This document shows, in pieces, positions 54,046-62,286 of a stretch of DNA of 64,000 nucleotides. Position 1 is the first letter of the stretch, and every line of letters begins with the position of its first letter. The DNA is from Opacimonas sp014872805 (GTDB lineage Bacteria > Pseudomonadota > Gammaproteobacteria > Enterobacterales > Alteromonadaceae), in NCBI GenBank assembly GCA_014872805.1, contig WKFN01000007.1:86931-150930 (forward strand), written 5' to 3'. Position numbers and translations under genes: made by a program. The notes under the pieces were generated by a model. That model made no database searches and was not told where the DNA came from. It saw nothing but the letters and a program-made list of their open reading frames with translations.

Positions 54046-55356
54046 TTATGCCTGTTTGTTCATGATCTCATCAAACTTGGTTTTAACTTCTTTCACTTTA
54101 GCTTGTTCAAGTACCCACTCAATCGCTTGCTCTTCCAATGCAACGTTTTGCATCTGCTGCATAAGCTCTTGATTGTTTTGATAGTAATCAATTACTTCTT
54201 GTGGGTCTTCATAGGCTGAAGCAGTCGTTTCGATTAATGCGTTGACCTTATTTTCATCGGCTTTCAAATCGTTGGCTTTAATGACTTCACCTAAAATAAG
54301 ACCAATTTTGACTCGGCGAGTTGCATTATCAGTAAACAGTTCAGCTGGTAACTCAGGTAAGTTATCCGTCTGACCGCCGGCTTGTTGTGCAAAGCGTTGT
54401 TTGGCTTGCTCGCGAAGCGCTTCGATTTCTTGGTCAATCAATGCTTGTGGGATTGCCACATCGTTGGCTTCAAGTAATCCGTCGATGACGCTCTCTTTAA
54501 TCTTCGATTTAACAACTTGATCAAGTTCGCGCTGCATGTTTTTCTTCACTTCAGCTTTAAGCGCTTCAACACCACCCTCTTCAACGCCGAACAGCTTCGC
54601 AAATTCTTCATCTACTTTAGGGAGGTCTAAACTTTCCACTTTTTTCACTGTGATGGCAAATGACGCTGCTTTACCTTTTAAGTTTTCTGCGTGATAATCT
54701 TCTGGGAAGGTAACTTCTGCAACGCACTCTTCACCTGGCTTCAAACCGATAATTGGATCTTCAAAACCAGGAATCATGCGATTCTTACCCATTTCTAGTG
54801 GGAAGTCTTCAGCTTTACCACCTTCGAAATCTTCGCCGTCAATGGTACCGACAAAATCAATGGTTACACGATCGTCTTTCTTAGCTTTGCGCTTGCCTTC
54901 TTTCCAGTTTGCATGTTGCTTTTGCAACGTTTTGATCATGTCTGCTAGGTCTTTGTCTTTGATCTCAACAATTGGCTTTTCTACTTTAACCTTGTCAAGA
55001 CCTTGCAATTCAACTTCTGGATACACTTCAAACGTTGCAACGAATTCTAAATCTTCACCATCTACGTCTTTAGTCAAGTCAAAAGTAGGCATTCCAGCAG
55101 GGGTAATTTTTTCTTGGATAATTGCTTGATAAAAATGACGTTGCATCACATCGCCAGCCACTTCTTGACGAACTGCAGCGCCAAAGCGCTTTTTGATTAC
55201 GCTTACTGGTACTTTACCAGGACGGAAACCGTTTATACGCTGTGTTTTTGCTAACTGCTGAAGACGCGATTTAACCGCCTCATCAACGTTGCCGGCTGGT
55301 ACTGTGACTGTTACTTTACGTTCTAAGCCTTGAGTCGTCTCGACTGAAACTTGCAT
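54046..55356 (-). CDS. tig: trigger factor
   Basis: A 436-residue ribosome-associated chaperone. The ribosome-binding loop is GFRPGKVP (residues about 43-50). The FKBP-type isomerase domain runs from DDRVTIDFVGTIDGEDFEGG to about residue 245, and a helical C-terminal chaperone domain follows. It heads the tig-clpP-clpX-lon series. A perfect TATAAT on the minus strand (55431-55436) about 75 nt upstream is a likely -10, although its -35 is weak. Confidence 0.97.
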   Translation of the reverse strand: MQVSVETTQGLERKVTVTVPAGNVDEAVKSRLQQLAKTQRINGFRPGKVPVSVIKKRFGAAVRQEVAGDVMQRHFYQAIIQEKITPAGMPTFDLTKDVDGEDLEFVATFEVYPEVELQGLDKVKVEKPIVEIKDKDLADMIKTLQKQHANWKEGKRKAKKDDRVTIDFVGTIDGEDFEGGKAEDFPLEMGKNRMIPGFEDPIIGLKPGEECVAEVTFPEDYHAENLKGKAASFAITVKKVESLDLPKVDEEFAKLFGVEEGGVEALKAEVKKNMQRELDQVVKSKIKESVIDGLLEANDVAIPQALIDQEIEALREQAKQRFAQQAGGQTDNLPELPAELFTDNATRRVKIGLILGEVIKANDLKADENKVNALIETTASAYEDPQEVIDYYQNNQELMQQMQNVALEEQAIEWVLEQAKVKEVKTKFDEIMNKQA

Positions 55357-55483
55357 TATTCTACCTCAACTGTGCGCCAAATATGCGCTATAAATTTAAA
55401 CAGTGGTGTTCTACATTTAAAAGACGGCGAATTATACAGGCTGAAACGTGATTAGTACAGAGAGAAAGTACAGGAATTTGAGA

Positions 55484-55560
55484 TGGTCGGTGAGACAGGA
55501 TTTGAACCTGCGACCCCTTGTACCCAAAACAAGTGCGCTACCAAGCTGCGCCACTCACCG
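55484..55560 (-). tRNA. tRNA-Pro (anticodon TGG)
   Basis: A 77-nt gene with CCA encoded. Acceptor stem CGGTGAG pairs with CTCACCG, the anticodon loop reads TTTGGGT, and the T-arm contains GGTTCAAATCC. It closely matches E. coli proM and is last in the His-Leu-Pro unit. Confidence 0.97.
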
Positions 55561-55571
55561 GTCTCAAATTA

Positions 55572-55656
55572 TGGTGCGGAAGGAGAGACTTGAACTCTCA
55601 CGCCGTGAAGCACTGGAACCTAAATCCAGCGTGTCTACCAATTCCACCACTTCCGC
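55572..55656 (-). tRNA. tRNA-Leu (anticodon TAG)
   Basis: An 85-nt class II tRNA with CCA encoded. Acceptor GCGGAAG pairs with CTTCCGC, the anticodon loop is TTTAGGT, and a long variable arm (TGCTTCACGGCGTG) is present. It lies 11 nt upstream of tRNA-Pro. Confidence 0.97.
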
Positions 55657-55705
55657 AAACACGTGAGATGAATTCTCGAAAACTTTGCCCATATCAGACA
55701 ACAAA

Positions 55706-55782
55706 TGGGGTGGACGATGGGATTTGAACCCACGACAACCGGAATCACAATCCGGGGCTCTACCAACTGAGCTACGCCCACC
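55706..55782 (-). tRNA. tRNA-His (anticodon GTG)
   Basis: A 77-nt gene including the His-specific extra G at -1 paired with C73, and an encoded CCA. The anticodon loop is TTGTGAT, and it is nearly identical to E. coli hisR through the D-arm (GTAGCTCAGTTGGTAGAGC). It is the first gene of the unit; E. coli has tRNA-Arg ahead of it, which is absent here. Confidence 0.97.
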
Positions 55783-55814
55783 ATTGGTTTGTTGTGCCGT
55801 ACAAAGCGGAGCGC

Positions 55815-55843
55815 ATATTAAAGACTTGCCCCATCAGTGTCAA
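55815..55843 (-). promoter_or_regulatory. strong sigma-70 promoter of the tRNA-His-Leu-Pro unit
   Basis: A consensus TTGACA, a 17-nt spacer and TAATAT are followed by a GC-rich discriminator (GCGCTCC), the typical form of a stringently controlled stable-RNA promoter. It lies 32 nt before the tRNA-His gene, so no tRNA precedes tRNA-His. Confidence 0.85.
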
Positions 55844-55919
55844 GGTAAAAATGTATTTTGTTGGTTTTTTGTCTGGATTATGCAAAAATCGCACAACAAT
55901 AAAATCAACGCACAGTTTC

Positions 55920-57563
55920 ATGCAATCAAAAAGCATCAGCAGTATCGCGGCTTTTCTGGTCCACCGCATATTTAACATCGAAGCATCCTTTGTCCACCAA
56001 TGCGTTGCACAGAGCTTGATTTTTGTCCTAGTAAGTATAGGACAGTTTTCTCTTTTTAATTTTTCATTTAACTATGTTGTCATGCCAAGTTTTGTTATTT
56101 GGTATTTTCCTCTAGGCTTCCAATTTATCATTTTTATTTTCCTACCCTACCGCTTTTGGGTCAGTGCTATACTGGCTATCTGTTTTGCCAGTGGTCTAAC
56201 GATGCAAGTACAGGAGTCTATATATTACGATATGTTAAAACATTTTGTACAAAGCGTGTTTATGACCATTCATACATTGCCATTCATTTATTACGCTCGA
56301 GAACATCACATTAACCGCCATTTATTCACTCTGAAATCGATATCTTTAATAGTATTTCTTGGCATGCTGACCCGGTTCACTAGCGTAGGCTACTTTGTTC
56401 TGTCAGACACTTCTGTTTATGACAAAGTAAAAGCAGAAGACGTTTTGGATATGTTTATCCTGCATAATATAGCCGCTTATCCAGGTTTACTCTTCGCAAT
56501 TACATTGTTCCTTATCGTCATGTGGGTATTACAATTTCGGTATAAGATTCCTGAGTTTTCAAAAGCCGAATTATTGCAAAACATCTTTCTTCTCACACTC
56601 GCAATGGTATTTGCATTTTATACTAATGCATTTACTCGAGAACTCTTGAAGTTATTCTTATTCTTTCCAATCATCTACTTTGCCATTCGCTTAACTTGGT
56701 TTGGAAGCCTGTGTTGCGCATTATGGATCAACACGGTTCTATTAATATTTTTACATAATGCTGACAGCCAATTGTTAGTTGATTTCCAAACCTTTATTGC
56801 CGCTTATTTTGCAACGGGGTTGGTGACAGCCGCTCTGCAACTGGAACATAGCCGAGCCACTTCATCTTTGTTACAAAGACAAACTGCCTTGGAGGCACAA
56901 AACGCTGAATTATTAATTTCAAAAAACGATTTACAAAACTTATCGAAACAGGCGGTAAATATTCGAGAAGCGGAAAAAAAACGTCTTTCACAAGAACTAC
57001 ATGATGATGTCGGCCAAAGCATTATTGGTTTGAGAGCTTTAATTTCCGTATTGGAAAAAAAATTCGATATTGCAAGATTACACCCTGAGTTGCTAAATGA
57101 CATTAAGATAGAGTGCGGGAATCTGTATAACAATGCTTATCGGTTAATGTATTGGCTTCGGCCAAAAAACATTGATGGTGCGCCTCTCAACATCGCTTTG
57201 AGTAAAGAAAACTTCAATGAATATCTTTGCAACAACTTCATCGAATACCATGCCTATGTCACAGAGGACCCAATTGATCTAACTGATACCAACAAAATCA
57301 CGATTGTACGCATGGTCCAGGAGTGTATCAAAAACACAGTCGAACACAGTGAGGCCGACTCTTGCTCTATCAGTATTGAAATCGAAGACAAGCAAGTACA
57401 TTTGTCTTTTTGTGACAATGGCATCGGCTTTAATGACAATACCCTTGCCGGTAATTACGGCGATGGACTGTTTATGATTTACAACCATGTCATAGCACTT
57501 GGTGGCAGGATGCAAATCCACAATACCAACGGAGCGAATATCGATGTTTGGCTTCCGCTTTAA
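55920..57563 (+). CDS. membrane sensor histidine kinase, HisKA_3 type
   Basis: A 547-residue sensor kinase. The N-terminal 310 residues hold about eight hydrophobic segments in a MASE1-like integral-membrane sensor arrangement, and a coiled linker follows (about 315-355). The dimerisation box RLSQELHDDVGQS carries phospho-acceptor His361. The ATPase domain has N-box VQECIKNTVEHS, G1 DNGIGF and GDGLFMI. This is the NarX/DesK-like class that normally pairs with a LuxR/NarL-type regulator. The ATG at 55920 is chosen because the open frame further upstream covers the tRNA promoter; no ribosome site is evident. It overlaps the next kinase by 20 nt. Confidence 0.87.
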   Translation: MQSKSISSIAAFLVHRIFNIEASFVHQCVAQSLIFVLVSIGQFSLFNFSFNYVVMPSFVIWYFPLGFQFIIFIFLPYRFWVSAILAICFASGLTMQVQESIYYDMLKHFVQSVFMTIHTLPFIYYAREHHINRHLFTLKSISLIVFLGMLTRFTSVGYFVLSDTSVYDKVKAEDVLDMFILHNIAAYPGLLFAITLFLIVMWVLQFRYKIPEFSKAELLQNIFLLTLAMVFAFYTNAFTRELLKLFLFFPIIYFAIRLTWFGSLCCALWINTVLLIFLHNADSQLLVDFQTFIAAYFATGLVTAALQLEHSRATSSLLQRQTALEAQNAELLISKNDLQNLSKQAVNIREAEKKRLSQELHDDVGQSIIGLRALISVLEKKFDIARLHPELLNDIKIECGNLYNNAYRLMYWLRPKNIDGAPLNIALSKENFNEYLCNNFIEYHAYVTEDPIDLTDTNKITIVRMVQECIKNTVEHSEADSCSISIEIEDKQVHLSFCDNGIGFNDNTLAGNYGDGLFMIYNHVIALGGRMQIHNTNGANIDVWLPL

Positions 57564-59187
57564 TAAATTATCGTCGACGGTGACCGTTTTACATTTTTTT
57601 CTGGTCTTATTGTCCGGATTTTTTGATTCGCTGATCATCAGTTTGAATCAAGGCTTGAGTACTCAATTGGTGGTACTACCAACAGCCATTTGGCTACTAT
57701 ATTCCGGACATACCAACCTGCTTTCAAAATTGTTAAGTACCATTTTTATGCTTTGGATCATGTCCACTATGGGACTATTCAATTTACATAACAGTGTAAT
57801 TAGCTTTGGGTTTATGCTGCTGATAATATTGCCATTAAGTCGATTACTTCCGGTACAAAATAATTTTGAACTCCACACTATTTCTTTACAGATCCTGAGC
57901 ATAGCTTTTTTTATCACTGTGCATTTTCTTGTACTGAATTATGGCTTAGGCACACTCGAACAATACAGTACTACTCAAATTAAACTTGCCATACTGGGCA
58001 ATGTTGCATTCAGCCTGATATTGATTTGGCTATTTAACCTCTGTCATTATTTTATTTCAGACGAGCATGAACAACTGCCTGTCAACTTACCCCGCCTAAT
58101 ACTTGCCTTGTTTGTTTTCACTATCGTGCTAATTGGGATCATGGTTTTATCCGCAGATTACATCAAATACTTAGCTATCTTTATTATTTTACCGGGGCTT
58201 TGGTTTTGTCATAAACACCGCTGGGCCGGATGTGCAGGATTTGTTATTGTAAGTAATTTGGTATTACTGGGGTTTATCGCACATATCATTATTCAATATG
58301 ACCCGGCACTACCATTAACTCAGAAAACGTATTTGCTTAATGAACTAGCCACTCAAACGAATCACTTTGAACAATACTCTCGAATATCGCTCGGCATTAC
58401 GCTGTATGAAACAGCTTGGTTCCTATGCTTGTTTAACTTGATTGGAATACTCATCAGTGCGATGTTGTATGAGTTGGACTTGGCACAGTCCAAATTACTC
58501 AATGCTCAATCTAATTTGAGCCTCACCAATACCCACTTACGTGAAGTGAATCACAACATCCGTAATGTAAATCAATTATTAGTCAACGCGCAAGAGTATG
58601 AAAGACAGCAATTAGCAAAAGAAATCAATATATCGCTGCGCGAAAATATCAAAACCATTGATTCCGCATTGAGCGTCATTGAATCCGACTGTTCCAATCC
58701 AGATACGGCTGATACCTTTCAGAGCTTAAATACATATAGCGGACATATTCATCGTTCATTGCATGAAATTGTCCACAAACTAAAACCGCAGATGTTAACC
58801 AGAGATGGCTTGTATGAAACGCTAAAAGGTGACTATTTCAAAGACAAATTAGCTTTATTTAAAGTGAATTACTCATTCATATATGAGCCAAACTTCATCA
58901 CTCTTTCAGATAATATCAGTATTGCCGTATATCGAGTTGTGCAAGAGGCCGTCAATAATACCATTAAATACGCTAATGCATCCCATTTTACCATTGAGCT
59001 CAAAACAACACCTGCGGCTTTGTCATTGATCATAAAAGATGATGGCGTTGGCTTCGATCCGGCACAACAAACATCTGGTTTCGGCCTGGAAGGCATGCAA
59101 CAACGTATATTAGCATTAGAGGGAACATTTCAAATTGATACTCGCTCAGGTACGCAAATTAGTATTACGATTCCACTGACCATTTAA
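57544..59187 (+). CDS. second membrane histidine kinase-like protein, lacking the phospho-acceptor His
   Basis: A 547-residue protein of the same layout and exact length as its upstream neighbour: about eight membrane segments (residues 12-310), a coiled linker and a C-terminal ATPase domain with VVQEAVNNTIKYA, DDGVGFD and GFGLEGMQQR all intact. In the HisKA_3 position the sequence is LAKEINISLRENI, with Asn362 where the partner has His. It could still bind ATP and act as a trans-phosphorylating or regulatory partner. GGAG lies 9 nt before the ATG, which is inside the end of the first kinase, so the two are translated together. No response regulator is in the window. Confidence 0.85.
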   Translation: MFGFRFNKLSSTVTVLHFFLVLLSGFFDSLIISLNQGLSTQLVVLPTAIWLLYSGHTNLLSKLLSTIFMLWIMSTMGLFNLHNSVISFGFMLLIILPLSRLLPVQNNFELHTISLQILSIAFFITVHFLVLNYGLGTLEQYSTTQIKLAILGNVAFSLILIWLFNLCHYFISDEHEQLPVNLPRLILALFVFTIVLIGIMVLSADYIKYLAIFIILPGLWFCHKHRWAGCAGFVIVSNLVLLGFIAHIIIQYDPALPLTQKTYLLNELATQTNHFEQYSRISLGITLYETAWFLCLFNLIGILISAMLYELDLAQSKLLNAQSNLSLTNTHLREVNHNIRNVNQLLVNAQEYERQQLAKEINISLRENIKTIDSALSVIESDCSNPDTADTFQSLNTYSGHIHRSLHEIVHKLKPQMLTRDGLYETLKGDYFKDKLALFKVNYSFIYEPNFITLSDNISIAVYRVVQEAVNNTIKYANASHFTIELKTTPAALSLIIKDDGVGFDPAQQTSGFGLEGMQQRILALEGTFQIDTRSGTQISITIPLTI

Positions 59188-59218
59188 GACCGCTGTCCTT
59201 CTATTCTCCATTCAGAGA

Positions 59219-61279
59219 TTAATAGGTTGCGGTGATATTATGCATTTTACCCTCTCTAAGCTCATAAATAGTATCAGCACTTCGAATCGTCTCAGGCCGA
59301 TGTGCAATGGTAATGCGCGTCATAGAAAGTTGCTGAATAGCTTGATTCACATGCTGTTCAAGCTCGATATCCAAGTGGCTAGTCGCCTCATCCAAAAATA
59401 ACATCTTAGGTTCTCGGTATAACGCCCTAGCCAACAACAACCTTTGCGACTGACCGCCTGATAACGCATTGCCCATATCACCTACTAAAGAGTTATAGCC
59501 CATGTTCATTTGAGCAATATCATCGTGAATGCCAGCTAACATGGCAGCTTCCGTGACCTTCTCCATGTTCATTTGCGGGTCAAAAAAACTGATATTTTCG
59601 GCTAACGTCCCCGACATTAGTTGGTCGTCTTGCATGACTGAGGCTACTTGCTGTCGATAATGTCGCAAACCGAGATGTTGAATATTCACACCGCCCGCTT
59701 CAATCTTGCCAGAGTGTGGTGACAATAATCCCAGCATCAATTTCATTAACGTGGATTTGCCTGTCCCTGATGCGCCGATGATGGCAATATTATCGCCCGC
59801 TTTGATGGATAAGCTAAGATCATCAAACAGTAAAGGTTCGTTATCGGCATAACGAAAATTAACATGGCATAAAGATAATTCACCGCTGATGGCTCTAAAA
59901 GGTTGCTCCGTTCCTTCGTTCTCTTTATTTGTTAACGCAATATCCGCTAACCTATCCAAATGCAGTGACGTCATCTTGATATCAATAAGGTTGCTGATTA
60001 ATCCCGCCATGCGATTAGTGAACTGATTTTTGTATGCCATAAACGCAAATAGCATCCCAACTGACATACCACCCTCCATAACAGCGAGCGCAGCAAGGTA
60101 GACCACTAGGATATTTTCTACTCCGAACAACAATTCATTAATCGTTTGATACGAAATATGCCATTTGCCTAAGCGATAGCTTTGATTCACTGCTTCGGTA
60201 TATTTGTTTTGCCATAGATTTAGGCGTTGGGTTTGCTGACCAAACAACTTGATGCTTTGCATACCGCGCACGGTTTCCATGAAGTTGGATTGTTCAGCTG
60301 CGTCTGCGACGATACTCGATTCAGTCAATTGGTGAACGGGACGATACAACATAATGCGAATGATGGCATACAAGATAACGATACCTAGCACCACCCAAGC
60401 CAGCGTGACATCGTACAAAAACATCATGACCAACACCACAATGGACATTAATCCATCGATGACACCTTCCACGATTTTGTTGGTAAACAAATCCCGAATA
60501 CTGTTCAACGAGCCAAAACGCGATACCACATCGCCCATATGACGCTTATCAAAGTATGCCATTGGCAAATGCACAAGATGGCGCATAAGATTAGTCGCCA
60601 TTTGTACGCTCATCGTGGAGGATAAATGCAATACCACCCAGCTACGAAATGTATCGGTGATGACCGAGACCAGCATAACCAGACCAAAACCTAAGGCCAA
60701 TACGACCAACAGCGGTTTGTCAAAACTCACCAACACATTATCCACCACAAGCTGTGTGTAGTAAGGTGCTGCTAACATCAAAAATTGTAATATCAAAGAC
60801 AAAACAAAAAGCTTTATCAACGATGACGTTAAACCATCAATGCGCGTCCAGAATGACGTGATGCTGAGTCTGGCTCGTTCGTCTTTTTTCTGGAATTCTG
60901 ACGTTGGGGTTAACTCCAACGCGATCCCCGTAAAAGAAGTATCTACCTCTGTCATCGGTATGACGCGTTCACCCATCGCGGGGTCTAGGATTGTGATGGT
61001 CTTGCGCGAGACTTGCTTAAGCACCACAAAATGATTCATATCCCAATGCAAAATACAGGGCATCTTTAGGTTCTTAAGCTCATCCAATTCTAAACGCAGT
61101 GCACGACCCACCATCTTTAACTGCACAGCTAACTGCATTAACTGTTGCAGGTTCGCCCCTTTAAACGAGATGTTATAACGACTGCGCAAGGTCGATAAAT
61201 CAATCTTATGGCCATGGTGATTGGCCACCATGGCGATAGAAGCTAGACCGCATTCAGCGGCTTCGGATTGATAGATCAC
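59219..61279 (-). CDS. peptidase-C39 ABC exporter for double-glycine peptides (bacteriocin exporter)
   Basis: A 686-residue exporter of the CvaB/LagD type. Residues 1-125 are an active-looking C39 protease: Cys in QSEAAECGLAS (Cys10), His in HWDMNHFVVL, Asp in ILDPAMGE. Residues about 150-435 form the membrane domain. The ATPase domain from about 460 has Walker A GASGTGKST, signature LSGGQSQRLLLARAL, Walker B MLFLDEATSHLD and the switch His in TIAHRPET. It would cut the leader after Gly-Gly and export the peptide. It starts with GTG only two codons after an in-frame stop, so the N-terminus is shorter than CvaB. It is the last gene of the operon. Confidence 0.93.
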   Translation of the reverse strand: MIYQSEAAECGLASIAMVANHHGHKIDLSTLRSRYNISFKGANLQQLMQLAVQLKMVGRALRLELDELKNLKMPCILHWDMNHFVVLKQVSRKTITILDPAMGERVIPMTEVDTSFTGIALELTPTSEFQKKDERARLSITSFWTRIDGLTSSLIKLFVLSLILQFLMLAAPYYTQLVVDNVLVSFDKPLLVVLALGFGLVMLVSVITDTFRSWVVLHLSSTMSVQMATNLMRHLVHLPMAYFDKRHMGDVVSRFGSLNSIRDLFTNKIVEGVIDGLMSIVVLVMMFLYDVTLAWVVLGIVILYAIIRIMLYRPVHQLTESSIVADAAEQSNFMETVRGMQSIKLFGQQTQRLNLWQNKYTEAVNQSYRLGKWHISYQTINELLFGVENILVVYLAALAVMEGGMSVGMLFAFMAYKNQFTNRMAGLISNLIDIKMTSLHLDRLADIALTNKENEGTEQPFRAISGELSLCHVNFRYADNEPLLFDDLSLSIKAGDNIAIIGASGTGKSTLMKLMLGLLSPHSGKIEAGGVNIQHLGLRHYRQQVASVMQDDQLMSGTLAENISFFDPQMNMEKVTEAAMLAGIHDDIAQMNMGYNSLVGDMGNALSGGQSQRLLLARALYREPKMLFLDEATSHLDIELEQHVNQAIQQLSMTRITIAHRPETIRSADTIYELREGKMHNITATY

Positions 61280-61322
61280 TTTACTTTACCTATTGATTTA
61301 CCTAATTCCTGACCTTGATAAA

Positions 61323-62006
61323 TTAATAAACCCATGAAAATACAGCCAAAAAATTTAAAAATGAATGAGCTAAAATGCAATATAAAATATTATTTTTCTT
61401 CATCCTTATATAACCAAGACCGAAACCCATTATAAAAAGATAAATATAACTAAAAATATTTTGATACTGCATATGAGAAAACATGAATAGAGTTGAAGTG
61501 GTTATAATGATATAGTTTTTATCAACATCCAACATCATGAGTTTACTTATTAGCCACCCTCTAAAAAAAACCTCCTCTATTATTGGCGCAGCCAAACATA
61601 TCGAAAAAACAAGTAACAATTTAACATATACACCCCCTTTATTTAGTGCATTAATTATTTCATATGAATGATTTTCATCTGAGATATTCAGAAACTCTGC
61701 AAGGCAATAAAAGATCAAAAAGTAAAAAAACACAACTGCAATAACTTTCCAAAAAAAACTAAAATAAATATTAAAATTAAAAAATTCATTTGGAAGATTA
61801 AATTCACCCCTCTTACTCACAAATAAAACAATGGGCAACATAATTATAATAGCAATATAATATTCTATATCCTTGTATACATCCCCAGTGATAAAAGGCG
61901 ATATTAAAAATTTTGACAAAACAACTGATATAAGTTGCAACAAAAGGAATAGAGCTGTCATTTTTAATTTTAAAACAACTGCTTTTTTAACTTTATTGTT
62001 TATCAT
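61323..62006 (-). CDS. CPBP-family intramembrane metalloprotease homologue, putative immunity protein
   Basis: A 227-residue protein with about six to seven membrane segments and all CPBP (Abi) motifs: EEVFFRG (Glu144, Glu145, Arg149), FSHMQY (His178) and HSFLNF (His214, Asn218). It is notably AT-rich, with Ile, Phe, Asn and Lys codons of the A/T type, unlike the surrounding core genes, which suggests transfer. In Gram-positive class II bacteriocin loci proteins of this family act in self-immunity; here the position between the precursor and the exporter makes immunity the likeliest role. A part in peptide maturation is the alternative. Confidence 0.82.
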   Translation of the reverse strand: MINNKVKKAVVLKLKMTALFLLLQLISVVLSKFLISPFITGDVYKDIEYYIAIIIMLPIVLFVSKRGEFNLPNEFFNFNIYFSFFWKVIAVVFFYFLIFYCLAEFLNISDENHSYEIINALNKGGVYVKLLLVFSICLAAPIIEEVFFRGWLISKLMMLDVDKNYIIITTSTLFMFSHMQYQNIFSYIYLFIMGFGLGYIRMKKNNILYCILAHSFLNFLAVFSWVY

Positions 62007-62040
62007 AACGATCTTCCAAGAGCATATAGCATTTGTTAAA

Positions 62041-62065
62041 TAAGAGGAGGCAAAGCCCCCTCTTA
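62041..62065 (-). terminator. hairpin between the peptide gene and the CPBP gene, putative attenuator
   Basis: A 10-bp stem (TAAGAGGAGG / CCCCCTCTTA, one A-C mismatch) with a 5-nt loop lies 7 nt after the peptide stop. Only a short T-run follows on the minus strand. It probably lets some transcripts continue while stabilising the 3' end of the peptide message. Confidence 0.5.
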
Positions 62066-62072
62066 GGAGGTA

Positions 62073-62246
62073 TTAGGGTGCTAAATTTGTATCCTCGTCA
62101 CCCATAGAGCTCCCCCAGTCAACTTCACTTAAAGATTCCGCTGCAGAATCTAATACTTTACTCACAGCCCAACCGATAGCAGCACCAACAACATAAGGAT
62201 TACCACCATTTACTTCTTTAACTTCCTCAAAAGTCAGTTCTTTCAT
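62073..62246 (-). CDS. double-glycine leader peptide, class II microcin-like precursor
   Basis: A 57-residue peptide. The leader MKELTFEEVKEVNGG is 15 residues, the same length as the colicin V leader, with Leu at -12, Val at -7 and -4, and Gly-Gly at -2/-1. Cleavage would leave 42 residues beginning NPYVVGAAIGWAVSKVL and ending in the acidic MGDEDTNLAP. The mature part has no Cys, one Lys and seven Asp/Glu, so it is strongly negative, with a Gly/Ala-rich hydrophobic first half. AAGGAG is 7 nt upstream of the ATG, an ideal ribosome site. Co-location with a C39 exporter, HlyD adaptor and CPBP protein supports it. Its activity is not shown. Confidence 0.88.
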   Translation of the reverse strand: MKELTFEEVKEVNGGNPYVVGAAIGWAVSKVLDSAAESLSEVDWGSSMGDEDTNLAP

Positions 62247-62286
62247 GTTATCTCTCCTTGAAACGTTTACAGTGTGATTTTAAGTT

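Noticed and set aside
55484..55782. Integration hotspot at the tRNA genes for the accessory DNA
   Set aside because: No integrase, no duplicated tRNA 3' end on the right side within the window, and the accessory operon begins 3.4 kb away.
55794..55919. N-terminal extension of the first kinase
   Set aside because: The stretch contains the strong minus-strand tRNA promoter and lacks a ribosome site.
59219..61279. Exporter for an RTX toxin rather than a peptide
   Set aside because: RTX exporters carry a C39-like domain without the catalytic Cys; here Cys, His and Asp are all present and no RTX protein is nearby.
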